A stretch of 64,000 bases of DNA, from the NCBI RefSeq assembly GCF_000494755.1, contig NC_022657.1, forward strand, positions 8,586,001 through 8,650,000, read 5' to 3'. The translations under genes were made by a program, and so were the position numbers. This DNA comes from Amorphoplanes friuliensis DSM 7358 (lineage in GTDB: Bacteria; Actinomycetota; Actinomycetes; Mycobacteriales; Micromonosporaceae). Shown one piece after another: positions 7,958-17,970 of the stretch. Each line of letters opens with the position of its first letter. The first letter of the stretch is position 1. The notes under the pieces were generated by a model. It saw only the letters and a list, made by a program, of their open reading frames with translations, ran no database searches and was not told the origin of the DNA.

Positions 7958-9118
7958 ATGCGTGCAGGACGAAGAATCACGGCGGCACTCGGTGCCGCCG
8001 GACTGGCCGTGACACTCGCACTCGCGGGTTGCGGCGATAGTTCGGACACCCAATCGAGCTCGGGCAGCACCGCCGACCGGGCCGGACCGGCGGCCGAGGC
8101 TCCCGCGGCCGGCGGCGCGGACGAGGCCGACAGCAACGCCGGAGCAGCACCGGAACAGGGCAAGGACCAGGCCGCCCAGGCCCCTGACCTGGCCGTCGAC
8201 CAACGCTCGATCATCTACACCGGCTCCATCACGGTACGCGTCGACGACGTCAACATCGCCGCGGCCAGGGCGTCGGGCATCGCCACCGCAGCGGGCGGAT
8301 TCATCGGCGGCGACAAGCGCAACAGCAACTCCGGCTCCTCGGACGCCACCCTCGAGCTGCGGGTGCCGGCCGACAAGTTCTCCTCGGCGGTCGACCAGCT
8401 CGCCAAGCTCGGCACCGAGGAGAACCGCGGCATCAACACCGAGGACGTCACCGAGCAGACCATCGACCTGGACGCCCGGATCGCCACCCAGACGGCCCGG
8501 GTCGACAGCGGGCGCAAGCTGCTCGGCCAGGCCAAATCACTGTCCGACCTGGTGATGCTCGAACGTGAGGTCGCCACCCGCGAGTCGGACCTGGCGTCGT
8601 TGCAGGCCAAGAAGCGCCGCCTGGCCGACCTGACGTCACTGTCCACGATCACCGTGATCCTGCTCGACCCGCAGGCCGCGGCCGCGCAGGAGGAGGAGAG
8701 CGCACCGGGCTTCCTCTCGGGTCTGGAGAACGGCTGGAAGGGTCTGCTGGCCTCCCTGGGTGTTCTGCTCACGGTCATCGGCTGGCTGCTGCCGTGGCTG
8801 CTCGCCATCGGCCTCCCGGCCTGGGCGATCCTCTGGGCCTACCGCCGCTACCGCGCCACCCGCCCGGTCCGCCCGATCCCACCCATTCCCGCCTACGCCA
8901 CCCCACACCCGGGCTTCCCCCCGTACCCCCCACAGCCCGCACCCCAGTCGGCCCCGCCAGCGTCCCGGTCCGCGCCACAGTCGGCCCCACCGGCCCAGCA
9001 GTCGGCCCCGCCGGCTACCCGGTCCGCGCCGCAGTCGACCCCACCGTCCCAGCAGTCGGCCCCGCCGGCACCACCGCCGGCGCCCTCGGCCGGGCCTGAC
9101 CAGAAAGCCTCCGAATAG
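7958..9118 (+). CDS. DUF4349 lipoprotein with C-terminal membrane segment and Pro-rich tail
   Basis: A 386-residue surface lipoprotein. The signal peptide ends in the lipobox LALAGC with the lipidated Cys at residue 25, followed by a disordered Ser/Ala/Gly-rich linker. The DUF4349 domain (from SIIYTGSITVRVDDV through LARVPADKF-like and coiled-coil sequence to STITVILLDP) covers about residues 85-245. A membrane segment follows near 265-295 (LLASLGVLLTVIGWLLPWLLAIGLPAWAILW). The tail (about 90 residues) is almost all Pro, Ala, Ser and Gln in imperfect repeats such as RSAPQSAPPAQQSAPPA. The family is present in many bacteria, without a known job. The ATG at 7958 has a GGAGGA site; an upstream in-frame start would spoil the signal peptide. 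Confidence 0.88.
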   Translation: MRAGRRITAALGAAGLAVTLALAGCGDSSDTQSSSGSTADRAGPAAEAPAAGGADEADSNAGAAPEQGKDQAAQAPDLAVDQRSIIYTGSITVRVDDVNIAAARASGIATAAGGFIGGDKRNSNSGSSDATLELRVPADKFSSAVDQLAKLGTEENRGINTEDVTEQTIDLDARIATQTARVDSGRKLLGQAKSLSDLVMLEREVATRESDLASLQAKKRRLADLTSLSTITVILLDPQAAAAQEEESAPGFLSGLENGWKGLLASLGVLLTVIGWLLPWLLAIGLPAWAILWAYRRYRATRPVRPIPPIPAYATPHPGFPPYPPQPAPQSAPPASRSAPQSAPPAQQSAPPATRSAPQSTPPSQQSAPPAPPPAPSAGPDQKASE

Positions 9119-9120
9119 CA

Positions 9121-9168
9121 CCGAGCCCTGCCGCCTCAGCAAGGCGGCAGGGCTCGGTTCTTGTTCTT
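9121..9168 (+). terminator. Intrinsic terminator after the DUF4349 gene
   Basis: A perfect 15-bp stem, CCGAGCCCTGCCGCC (9121-9135) against GGCGGCAGGGCTCGG (9143-9157), with a 7-base loop, is followed by TTCTTGTTCTT. It begins two bases after the stop codon. This is a strong factor-independent terminator for the plus-strand gene and separates it from the convergent amidohydrolase gene. Confidence 0.92.
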
Positions 9169-9300
9169 GAAGCGCCACCACTCACGCACCTGGCAGGGTG
9201 CGGGTGGCCGTCAACGGAGCGCCAGCGAAGTGGTCACCCGCGCCCGGTCCCCGCGGGAGCGACGATCAGAGCCACCGCTCACCGTGGCAAAAAAACGCCT

Positions 9301-10560
9301 TTAAAAAGCTGCGGTGGACAGAGCGGCCAACGCGGTATGCACCATCACCCGGACGCCATATCCGATGCACTTCTCGTCGACGTCGAAGTTGCTCTGGTGG
9401 AGGTCGAATTTGACCTCGGAGCCCGGTGTCCCCGTCCCGAGGCGGATCATCGCGCCGGGGACGTTGTCCAGGTAGAAGGCGAAGTCTTCGCCGCCCATGC
9501 TGATCTCGGCCTCGACGACCCGGTCGGCGCCCAGTGCCGCGCCGGCCGCGCCCGCGATGACCGCCGACGCCATGCGGTCGTTGATCACCGGCGGGACGCC
9601 GCGGTTGTACTTGACCTCGACCTCGGCGCCGGTCGCGGCGACGACGTCCCGGATGAGCTTGGTGATCAGTTCGGGGGCTTCGCGCCAGGCCTCGCGGTTG
9701 AGGATGCGGACCGTGCCGAGGACCGTGCCCTCGCCGGGGATGGCGTTGAACGCCTGGCCGGCGTGGACGGCTCCCCAGACCATGGAGACGCCGGCGCGCG
9801 GGTCGACACGGCGGTCGAGCAGCGCGGGCACGTCGACGATGACCCGGCCGAGGGCGTGGACGAGGTCGGCGGTCAGGTGCGGCCGGGCGGTGTGCCCGCC
9901 GGGGCCGCTGAGCTTGACCTCGATGGTGTCGGCCGCGGCCGTGAACGGGCCGGAGCGGACGCCGACCAGGCCCGCCGGCAGCTGCGGGTAGCAGTGCAGC
10001 GCGTAGATCGCGGCGACGTCCTTGAGGGCTCCGGACGCGATGACCTCGGGGGCGCCGGACGGGACGCACTCCTCGGCGGGCTGGAAGATCAGCCGGACGC
10101 GGCCGGGGAGTTCGCCCTGCTCGTTGAGCTGGGCGAGCGCAAGGCCGAGGCCGAGCAGCACGGTGGTGTGCACGTCGTGACCGCAGGCGTGGGCCACCTT
10201 CTCGACCGTCGAGCGGTAGGGCACGTCCTTGGTGTCCTGCAGCGGCAGGGCGTCGAGGTCCGCGCGGAAGGCGATCACCCGGTCGCCCTCGCCGATGTCG
10301 CAGATCAGTCCGTTGCCCTTGGGCAGCAGCTGCGGGCTCAGCCCGGCCACGGCGAGCTCCCGGGCGACCAGCGCCGCGGTCTCGAACTCCGCGTTCGACG
10401 GTTCCGGGTGTGCGTGGATGTGCCGCCGGATGGCCACCAGCTCGGCGCCCCGGGCGGTGAGCCAGCGGTCGAGCTGGCCGGGCAGCGGGTCAGCGCCGGG
10501 CGGCGGGCCGGGGAAGGGGCCCAGGTGTGAGCTGTCGGGCACGGTCAATGCACTCGTCAC
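9301..10560 (-). CDS. M20 family amidohydrolase (aminoacylase/carboxypeptidase type)
   Basis: A 419-residue zinc-dependent amidohydrolase of the M20D group, which includes N-acyl-amino-acid and indole-acetyl-amino-acid hydrolases. Metal and active-site motifs seen are RADLDALP, HACGHDVHT, the acidic PAEE in IFQPAEECVPSG, GGHTARPH in the dimerisation domain, and a C-terminal GGEDFAFY. The substrate is not determined. I place the start at the GTG at 10560 because the in-frame extension to an ATG at 10713 has poor third-position GC (about 54%) and does not resemble the family. That upstream ATG nevertheless has the better ribosome site, so the longer protein of 470 residues cannot be excluded. 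Confidence 0.85.
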   Translation of the reverse strand: MTSALTVPDSSHLGPFPGPPPGADPLPGQLDRWLTARGAELVAIRRHIHAHPEPSNAEFETAALVARELAVAGLSPQLLPKGNGLICDIGEGDRVIAFRADLDALPLQDTKDVPYRSTVEKVAHACGHDVHTTVLLGLGLALAQLNEQGELPGRVRLIFQPAEECVPSGAPEVIASGALKDVAAIYALHCYPQLPAGLVGVRSGPFTAAADTIEVKLSGPGGHTARPHLTADLVHALGRVIVDVPALLDRRVDPRAGVSMVWGAVHAGQAFNAIPGEGTVLGTVRILNREAWREAPELITKLIRDVVAATGAEVEVKYNRGVPPVINDRMASAVIAGAAGAALGADRVVEAEISMGGEDFAFYLDNVPGAMIRLGTGTPGSEVKFDLHQSNFDVDEKCIGYGVRVMVHTALAALSTAAF

Positions 10561-10713
10561 GTCGGATTCTCTATCGCTCTCGTCATTTGCGCCGGTTTCC
10601 GCAACGCGCGACAGCTTAGACCTCAATAGGTGACGCTGTGCAACGTCATTCCCGTATTGATCAACTCGCGCTGTGTCACCAAAGCCCTGATAAGAGCGTT
10701 TTGCGGGCGGCAT
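10561..10713 (-). other. Possible N-terminal extension or leader reading frame of the amidohydrolase gene
   Basis: An ATG at 10713 opens 51 codons in frame with the amidohydrolase. The sequence AGGAGGTGGTGATCC (10715-10729 on the minus strand) precedes it, an almost ideal Shine-Dalgarno match. The codons, however, use A or T in the third position nearly half the time, unlike every neighbouring gene. Either this is a real extension that evolved recently, or it is a transcribed leader. Confidence 0.35.
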
Positions 10714-10788
10714 CGGATCACCACCTCCTACAACGTGTAACGAATCGCGGAGGTGACGCGGTTCAATCCTGACTCGGTGACTACCCCA

Positions 10789-12360
<1,572 letters not shown>

Positions 12361-12568
12361 AAGCCCGATCCTAAAGCAGCGTTAAGCGGCGTGAGTGTGA
12401 GGGATTTTGCACTCTCCGTCCGAAAAGTTCCACCGTACGCGACAACACGGCTACCCACGGTCGAGTTCGAGAGAACACCCCCGTAGCGACTTTCCGAAGT
12501 GGGGTCGGAACGGGCAAGATAGCGGGGTTGGCCGACAGCCCCCTACACCCCTTTCGGTGGCATCTCAC

Positions 12569-14557
12569 GTGACTCAGATTCCGACGTGGAGCGGCGGCAA
12601 CTCTGCTCCGACCAGCGGACGCGCAGCCCCGGGCACGCTCATCGGCGGGCGGTACACCTTGCGTGCCGCGGTCGGCCACGGTGGCATGGGCACAGTCTGG
12701 CGTGCGGCGGACACGCTGCTGCGCCGTGACGTGGCCATCAAGGAGGTCATCCTCCCGCCCGGCCTGGCCCCCAGCGACCGCGACTCGATGTACGAGCGGA
12801 CGATGCGCGAAGCCCGCGCCGCGGCCGCCCTGCAGCATCCGGCCGTTGTCCAGGTCTACGACGTGGTGCACGAGAACGGCCGCCCGTGGATCGTCATGGA
12901 GCTGCTCGAGGCCCGCAGTCTCGCCGACATGGTCATCGAGGACGGGCCCATCGCCCCGCGCGTCGTCGCCAAGATCGGCATCGCGCTGCTCGGCGCGCTC
13001 GAGGTGGCGCACGCGCACGGCGTGCTGCACCGTGACGTGAAGCCGGCCAACGTCCTGATCTGCACCGACGGCCGCTGCGTGCTGACCGACTTCGGTGTGG
13101 CCCGGATGCCCACCGACGTGCAGCTCACCACGCCGGGCATGGTGCTGGGCTCGCCGCACTTCATCTCGCCCGAGCGGGCGATGGGCAGCGACTTCGGCCC
13201 GCCCAGCGACCTGTTCTCGCTCGGCGTCACGCTCTACACCGCGATCGAGGGCCGCCCGCCGTTCGACAAGGGCGACCCCATCGAGACCATGCACGCCGTG
13301 GTCGAGGACCCGCCGACCCCCGCGGTCCGGGCGGGCTCGCTGACCCCGGTCCTGATGGGCCTGCTCGAGAAGGACCCCGCCCGGCGGTTCGACGTGCCGA
13401 CCGCGCGCACGATGCTCCGCCAGCAGCTGGCAGGCCCACTGGCCAGCAAGGCGCCGCCGCACATGATGACGGACCCCTACTCGGTGGTTCCGTCGCAGCG
13501 GCCGCCGGCGGCCGAGACGCAGCCCATCCCGCCTCCGCAGCAGCCGAAGCCCAGCGGCCAGATCGGCGGCCGGGCCATGCTCGCCCCCGGTGAGTCGCTC
13601 ACCGGGCGGCTGGCCAAGCTCAAGGACGAGGACGCCACCGCACCGGTTTCGCCGCCGGCTTCCGGTGGTGGCCGCCGGCGTGCCCCGGAGGCCGCGGCCG
13701 CCAGTGCGCCGACCGGCGCCTACCCGCCCCCGCCTCCGCTTTCCAACGACCGCACCAGCGTCATCCCGCCGTCGGGCTCCTCGGAGAGCGACGAGACCAG
13801 CGTGCTGCCGCCGCGGCGGCAGTGGGACGGCGCCCGGGCCGCCCGCGACCCGCTGCCCGGCACGGTCGTGACCAGTCCCTCCGCGAAGCGCCGGGCGATG
13901 ATCGACAAGACCGTCACGACGGTCCGCCGGACCACCGAGCAGGCCGTCACCACGGTCAAGGGCTGGCCGCGCAACACCCAGCTCATCGCCGGTGGCGGCG
14001 CCCTCGCGGTGATCGTCCTGCTGGTGCTGGTGATCTCACTGACCGGTGGCGACGACGACCCCGGCACGCCGCCCAACCAGCCCACGGCCGGTGACCAGGT
14101 GGTGCCGGCGTCCTTCCCGACGCAGGACTACAAGGGCGACAAGGCCGTCACGGTGAAGGTGCCGAAGGGCTGGACCCGCGCCGCGACGGGCAACTGGGTC
14201 GACTACATCGACCCGGAGGACAAGTCGACCAAGGTCCGCGTGCTGATCGAGCCCGGCTCGATCGCGCCGAAGAAGTTCGTCGAGACCACGGCGCCGGGCA
14301 CACTCAAGAAGTCGAAGGCCTGCCCGAAGCCGTTCAAGCACCTCGGCGCGACCGACGAGGAGATCTCGGGCCTGCCGGCCGCTCAGTTCGAGTACACCTG
14401 CGGTGAGGGCGACAGCATGCGTCACGGCATCTGGCGGCAGACCACCAGCGGCGGCAAGATGTATTCGTTCTACCTCACGACCACCGAGTCGCAGTTCGCC
14501 GACAGCAAGCAGTACTTCGACGAGATGGCCAAGACCTTCGCCCTCAAGGCGAGCTGA
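12569..14557 (+). CDS. Transmembrane Ser/Thr protein kinase (PknB type)
   Basis: A 662-residue receptor-like kinase. The kinase domain covers about residues 28-290: the glycine loop GHGGMGTVW (36-44), catalytic Lys58, HRDVKPANVL with D156, and DFGVAR with D174. A Pro-rich cytoplasmic linker follows, with a repeated TSVLPP/TSVIPP motif (RTSVIPPSG, ETSVLPPRR) that could be autophosphorylated. A single membrane helix lies near 472-492 (LIAGGGALAVIVLLVLVISL). The extracellular part (about 165 residues) has two Cys and no PASTA repeats, so the ligand is unknown. The GTG at 12569 (VTQIPTW) is chosen because the in-frame upstream sequence crosses the divergent promoter region. The mutase gene follows 27 bases later. 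Confidence 0.9.
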   Translation: MTQIPTWSGGNSAPTSGRAAPGTLIGGRYTLRAAVGHGGMGTVWRAADTLLRRDVAIKEVILPPGLAPSDRDSMYERTMREARAAAALQHPAVVQVYDVVHENGRPWIVMELLEARSLADMVIEDGPIAPRVVAKIGIALLGALEVAHAHGVLHRDVKPANVLICTDGRCVLTDFGVARMPTDVQLTTPGMVLGSPHFISPERAMGSDFGPPSDLFSLGVTLYTAIEGRPPFDKGDPIETMHAVVEDPPTPAVRAGSLTPVLMGLLEKDPARRFDVPTARTMLRQQLAGPLASKAPPHMMTDPYSVVPSQRPPAAETQPIPPPQQPKPSGQIGGRAMLAPGESLTGRLAKLKDEDATAPVSPPASGGGRRRAPEAAAASAPTGAYPPPPPLSNDRTSVIPPSGSSESDETSVLPPRRQWDGARAARDPLPGTVVTSPSAKRRAMIDKTVTTVRRTTEQAVTTVKGWPRNTQLIAGGGALAVIVLLVLVISLTGGDDDPGTPPNQPTAGDQVVPASFPTQDYKGDKAVTVKVPKGWTRAATGNWVDYIDPEDKSTKVRVLIEPGSIAPKKFVETTAPGTLKKSKACPKPFKHLGATDEEISGLPAAQFEYTCGEGDSMRHGIWRQTTSGGKMYSFYLTTTESQFADSKQYFDEMAKTFALKAS

Positions 14558-14584
14558 CCCGCCCGGCCGTGCTATCCACAGAGC

Positions 14585-16234
14585 ATGGCAACCGATGACC
14601 TTCGCAGGCTGGCCGAGACCTGGCTCGCCGACGATCCCGACCCGGCCGCGCGTGACGAGATCCGGGAGCTGCTCGCGCGGCTCCCGGAGAGCGCCGGTGA
14701 GCTCGCCGACCGCTTCGCCGGACCGCTGACCTTCGGGACAGCCGGTCTGCGAGGCCGGTTGCGTGCCGGGCCGAACGGCATGAACCTCTCCGTCGTCACC
14801 CGCGCGGCAGCCGGTCTGATCGGCTGGCTGGCGGCGCAGGGCGGCCAGGGACCGCTGGTCATCGGGTACGACGCCCGGCACGGCTCGCAGGAGTTCGCAC
14901 GGCAGACCGCCCGCGTCGCCACAGCGGCCGGGCGCGAGGCGTTGCTGCTGCCCGGGCCGCTCCCGACGCCGGTGCTCGCCTACGCGGTGCGGGCCCTCGA
15001 CGCGGTCGCCGGGGTCATGGTCACCGCGAGCCACAACCCGCCCCAGGACAACGGTTACAAGGTCTACCTGGGCGCGCAGCTCGGCGGGCCCGGCGGCGCC
15101 GGCGCCCAGATCGTCCCGCCCGCCGACGCGGGCATCGAGGCCGCCATCCAGGCGGTAGGCGCGGTCACCGAGGTCCCGCTGGGTGCTCCCGGCACGGTCC
15201 TCGACGACAAGATCCTCCAGGGGTACGTGGACAGTGCCGCAGCCGTCGTCCCGGCCGGCCCGCGCGACCTGAGGGTGGCGTACACGCCCCTGCACGGTGT
15301 CGGTGGCAAGGTGCTCGCCGCGGCCTTCGCCCGGGCGGGATTCGCGGAGCCCGCCGTGGTGGCCGAGCAGGCCGAACCGGACCCGGAGTTCCCGACCGTC
15401 GCGTTCCCCAACCCGGAGGAGCCGGGCGCGATGGACCTCCTGCTCGACCTGGCCTCACGTGTCGACGCGGACCTGGCCATCGCCAACGACCCCGACGCCG
15501 ACCGCTGTGCCGTGGCCCTGCCCGGCGACGAGCCCGGCACCTGGCGGCCACTCACCGGTGACGAGCTGGGCATCCTGCTCGCCGACCACCTGATCCGCCG
15601 CGGCGTCTCCGGCACGTACGCGACCACGATCGTCTCGTCCACCCTGCTGCGCGCGCTCTGCACCGCCCGCGACGTCCCGTACGCGGAGACCCTGACCGGC
15701 TTCAAGTGGATCGTCCGCGGCGCCGAGAAGCTCGCGTACGGGTACGAGGAGGCGCTCGGTTACTGCGTCGCCCCCGACCTGGTCCGCGACAAGGACGGCA
15801 TCACGGCCGCGCTGATGGTGGCGGAGATGGCGGCAGCGCTCAAGGCCGAGGGCAAGTCGCTCGCCGACCGTCTCGACGACCTGGACCTGGAGTTCGGCGT
15901 CCACCGCACCGGGCAGCTCTCGGTGCGGGTCGAGGACCTGACCGAGATCTCCCGCGCGATGGCCCTGGTGCGCACCGGCCCGCCCGCCACCCTGCTGGGC
16001 GACGAGGTCACCGGTGTCGAGGACCGGCTGCCCGATGCCGACGTGCTGACCCTGCGCACCTCCCGGGCCCGCGTGGTGATCCGCCCGTCGGGGACCGAGC
16101 CGAAACTCAAGGCGTACCTGGAAGTGGTCGAACCGGTCGCCCAGGGTGACCTGGCCGCGGCCCGGCTCCGCGCGGAGGCGGCGCTGACCCGCGGCCTGCG
16201 CCCGGAGATCGCCACCGCGCTCGGCCTGGACTGA
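14585..16234 (+). CDS. Phospho-sugar mutase (phosphoglucomutase/phosphomannomutase, PGM2-like)
   Basis: A 549-residue alpha-D-phosphohexomutase, which moves phosphate between C1 and C6 (or C5) of a sugar. All four family signatures are visible: the catalytic serine loop TASHNPPQDNGYK with S149, the metal loop DPDADR with D302, D304 and D306, the sugar-specificity loop YEEALGYC near residue 394, and the phosphate-binding RPSGTEPKLKAYLE near the end. The GFEEALGY-like loop points to the PGM2/phosphopentomutase-like branch; in this salvage-rich context deoxyribose-phosphate mutase activity is possible but unproven. It lies 27 bases after the kinase gene, so co-transcription is likely. Confidence 0.9.
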   Translation: MATDDLRRLAETWLADDPDPAARDEIRELLARLPESAGELADRFAGPLTFGTAGLRGRLRAGPNGMNLSVVTRAAAGLIGWLAAQGGQGPLVIGYDARHGSQEFARQTARVATAAGREALLLPGPLPTPVLAYAVRALDAVAGVMVTASHNPPQDNGYKVYLGAQLGGPGGAGAQIVPPADAGIEAAIQAVGAVTEVPLGAPGTVLDDKILQGYVDSAAAVVPAGPRDLRVAYTPLHGVGGKVLAAAFARAGFAEPAVVAEQAEPDPEFPTVAFPNPEEPGAMDLLLDLASRVDADLAIANDPDADRCAVALPGDEPGTWRPLTGDELGILLADHLIRRGVSGTYATTIVSSTLLRALCTARDVPYAETLTGFKWIVRGAEKLAYGYEEALGYCVAPDLVRDKDGITAALMVAEMAAALKAEGKSLADRLDDLDLEFGVHRTGQLSVRVEDLTEISRAMALVRTGPPATLLGDEVTGVEDRLPDADVLTLRTSRARVVIRPSGTEPKLKAYLEVVEPVAQGDLAAARLRAEAALTRGLRPEIATALGLD

Positions 16235-16256
16235 CCCGAGGCTGCCCCGGGGGCCG

Positions 16257-16940
16257 TCACAGGGTCTTCGGGGCCCCCAGGGCGGCCTGGATCGCCCGGC
16301 CCAGGGTGGCCACCACCAGGGCGACACTCGGGCGCACGATCGAGTCCTCGATGTTCACGGTGCCGGAGAAGCCGGCGCCGTTGGCGATCTGCTCGAGCCG
16401 GTCGTGGGCGCGCGCCGCCTCCTCCGGGGGCAGGCGCAGGGCCGGCTCCATCCGGGTCGCGACGAGCAGGGTGGCCAGCGCGGCCGTCCGCTCGTCCGGC
16501 GGCGCATCGGTGATCAGCGCCTCGGCCAGCCGCTTGCGGATCTCGGCCTCGTAGGCCGGGTCGGCCGTCGGATAACGGTGCACGTGGATGTGACCCATCT
16601 GGGTCTCGTCCACGTCGCGCACGACGCCCCGGGCGATCAGGTCCTGCAGGACCCGGTTGCGCAGGTTGTGCCGCAGACGCTGGACCCACTGCGCCGGGGT
16701 GTGCGGCTCGTCCGCCGCGGCCTTGGCGAGCACCAGGTCGGCGATGGGGTCACCGATCGGTGTGGGGTCGTTGACGACCAGGTTCCCGTTCACGTAGGCG
16801 ATCCGGCCGGCCAGCGCGAGGTCCACCAGCACGGCCGCGGACATGCCGAGGTCGAGCCCGATGCGGGAACCGGTCGCCTTGCCGGTCTGGTCGTCGTACG
16901 CGAGGAGGAGGAGTTCCTCAGCGAGCGCGATGGAGGTCAT
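16257..16940 (-). CDS. GPP34 (GOLPH3/Vps74-like) family protein
   Basis: A 227-residue protein of the GPP34 family, the bacterial relatives of eukaryotic GOLPH3. It starts MTSIALAEELLLLAYDD and includes GLDLGMSAAVLVDLALAGRI, LIARGVVRD and the C-terminal helix region; the family is common in actinomycetes. In eukaryotes GOLPH3 binds PI4P and keeps glycosyltransferases in the Golgi; the bacterial role is not established. It lies 58 bases after the GT-D glycosyltransferase gene on the same strand and may be the last gene of that transcript. The start at 16940 is chosen because it matches family N-termini; 9 codons upstream are possible. It converges with the sugar mutase gene (22-base gap). Confidence 0.85.
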   Translation of the reverse strand: MTSIALAEELLLLAYDDQTGKATGSRIGLDLGMSAAVLVDLALAGRIAYVNGNLVVNDPTPIGDPIADLVLAKAAADEPHTPAQWVQRLRHNLRNRVLQDLIARGVVRDVDETQMGHIHVHRYPTADPAYEAEIRKRLAEALITDAPPDERTAALATLLVATRMEPALRLPPEEAARAHDRLEQIANGAGFSGTVNIEDSIVRPSVALVVATLGRAIQAALGAPKTL

Positions 16941-16998
16941 GGCGAAAACGATAGTGGCCGGTGTCACCTGAGCAACGACCAGCCGTCCCGATTATCGG

Positions 16999-17970
16999 CT
17001 ACTTCTTGAGGACGCCCATGTCCTCGGGCCATTTGCCGCCCTCGAACACGTTGGCGTAGCTCTCGCTGATGTGCCCGATGTCGATCGCCCAGCGCCCGGC
17101 CTGCGCCAGTTTGGCCGCCAGCAGGGTGCCGGTGGGGCCGAGCGCGATCAGGAACAGCTTCTCCGGGTCCTGGGACTCCAGCAGGGGCATCAGCCGCGGC
17201 AGGTCGGCGTACGCGTTGACGGCCGTCGAATAGACGAACTCGACCGACTTGGCGTTGTCGAAGAGAGCCGGCTCGAGAACGAAGCGGGAGCCCTCACCGG
17301 TGACGATGACGATCTCCTTGGCGTCCCACACGTCACGCCACAGCTGCACACCCTGGCGGCCGAGGTGGTGGAAGTACTGCGGGCGGGAGACGTGCGCCAT
17401 CCCCCAGGTGAGCGAGGTGTCCAGCAGCGGCTTCACCTCGGGCCAGATGTCCAGCCAGACGCCGGTCCAGTGGACGTTGCGGAACGTGTACGGGAAGGCG
17501 ACCATCAGCTTGTCGCGGTCGTACCCGTCCATCCGCAGCACCTGCCGCAGGTCACCGGCGAGCCCGGCCGACCAGGGCTGGAAGCGCAGGTTGAACTCCG
17601 GCCGCAGCATCGTCTTGAGCTCGCCGTCGCCGAAACGGGCCAGGCTGATCCGCTCCTGCGCGACCTTGCGGACGGTGTCCTCGAAGTTGAGCTGGCACGC
17701 GTCGGTGAACTCGCGGATCTCGGCGAAGGTGTCCCGGGCCGCCAGCGCCCGGAAACCCTCGAGGTACTTGCGCTGCTCGCGCATCTCCCAGCGGATGTCC
17801 GTGAGCAGTTTGGTCGTCGACTGCTCGTGCTTGCGGACCTCGGCGGCCTGCTTCTTCGCCTCGGTCGACTGCTCCTTGAGGGCCTTCAGCAGGCGCGCGT
17901 CAGGAGTCGGGTTCCCGGCGATCCGGCGGCGGACCTTGTGGAAGAACGTCGCCTTCGTCGGTTCGCTCAT
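16999..17970 (-). CDS. GT-D fold (DUF1792) glycosyltransferase
   Basis: A 323-residue protein with an N-terminal basic and coiled-coil region (residues 1-75, rich in Lys, Glu and Gln) and a C-terminal GT-D domain. The domain's signature RFGDGE is at residues 112-117, and the C-terminal ALGPTGTLLAAKLAQAGRWAIDIGHI is the usual nucleotide-sugar-binding end. Enzymes of this fold add sugars to surface proteins or polymers. Its ATG overlaps the stop codon of the TagF-type gene (ATGA), so it is translated together with it. This suggests the sugar is added to, or made alongside, the same surface polymer. Confidence 0.85.
   Translation of the reverse strand: MSEPTKATFFHKVRRRIAGNPTPDARLLKALKEQSTEAKKQAAEVRKHEQSTTKLLTDIRWEMREQRKYLEGFRALAARDTFAEIREFTDACQLNFEDTVRKVAQERISLARFGDGELKTMLRPEFNLRFQPWSAGLAGDLRQVLRMDGYDRDKLMVAFPYTFRNVHWTGVWLDIWPEVKPLLDTSLTWGMAHVSRPQYFHHLGRQGVQLWRDVWDAKEIVIVTGEGSRFVLEPALFDNAKSVEFVYSTAVNAYADLPRLMPLLESQDPEKLFLIALGPTGTLLAAKLAQAGRWAIDIGHISESYANVFEGGKWPEDMGVLKK

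Noticed and set aside
12407..12568. An upstream in-frame start for the Ser/Thr kinase
   Set aside because: The extra 54 codons run through the divergent promoter region, have poor codon bias, and are not part of the kinase family.
16235..16275. A bidirectional terminator between the sugar mutase and GPP34 genes
   Set aside because: A 7-bp GGGGGCC/GGCCCCC pairing exists but has a long loop, no U-run, and lies partly in the GPP34 coding end.
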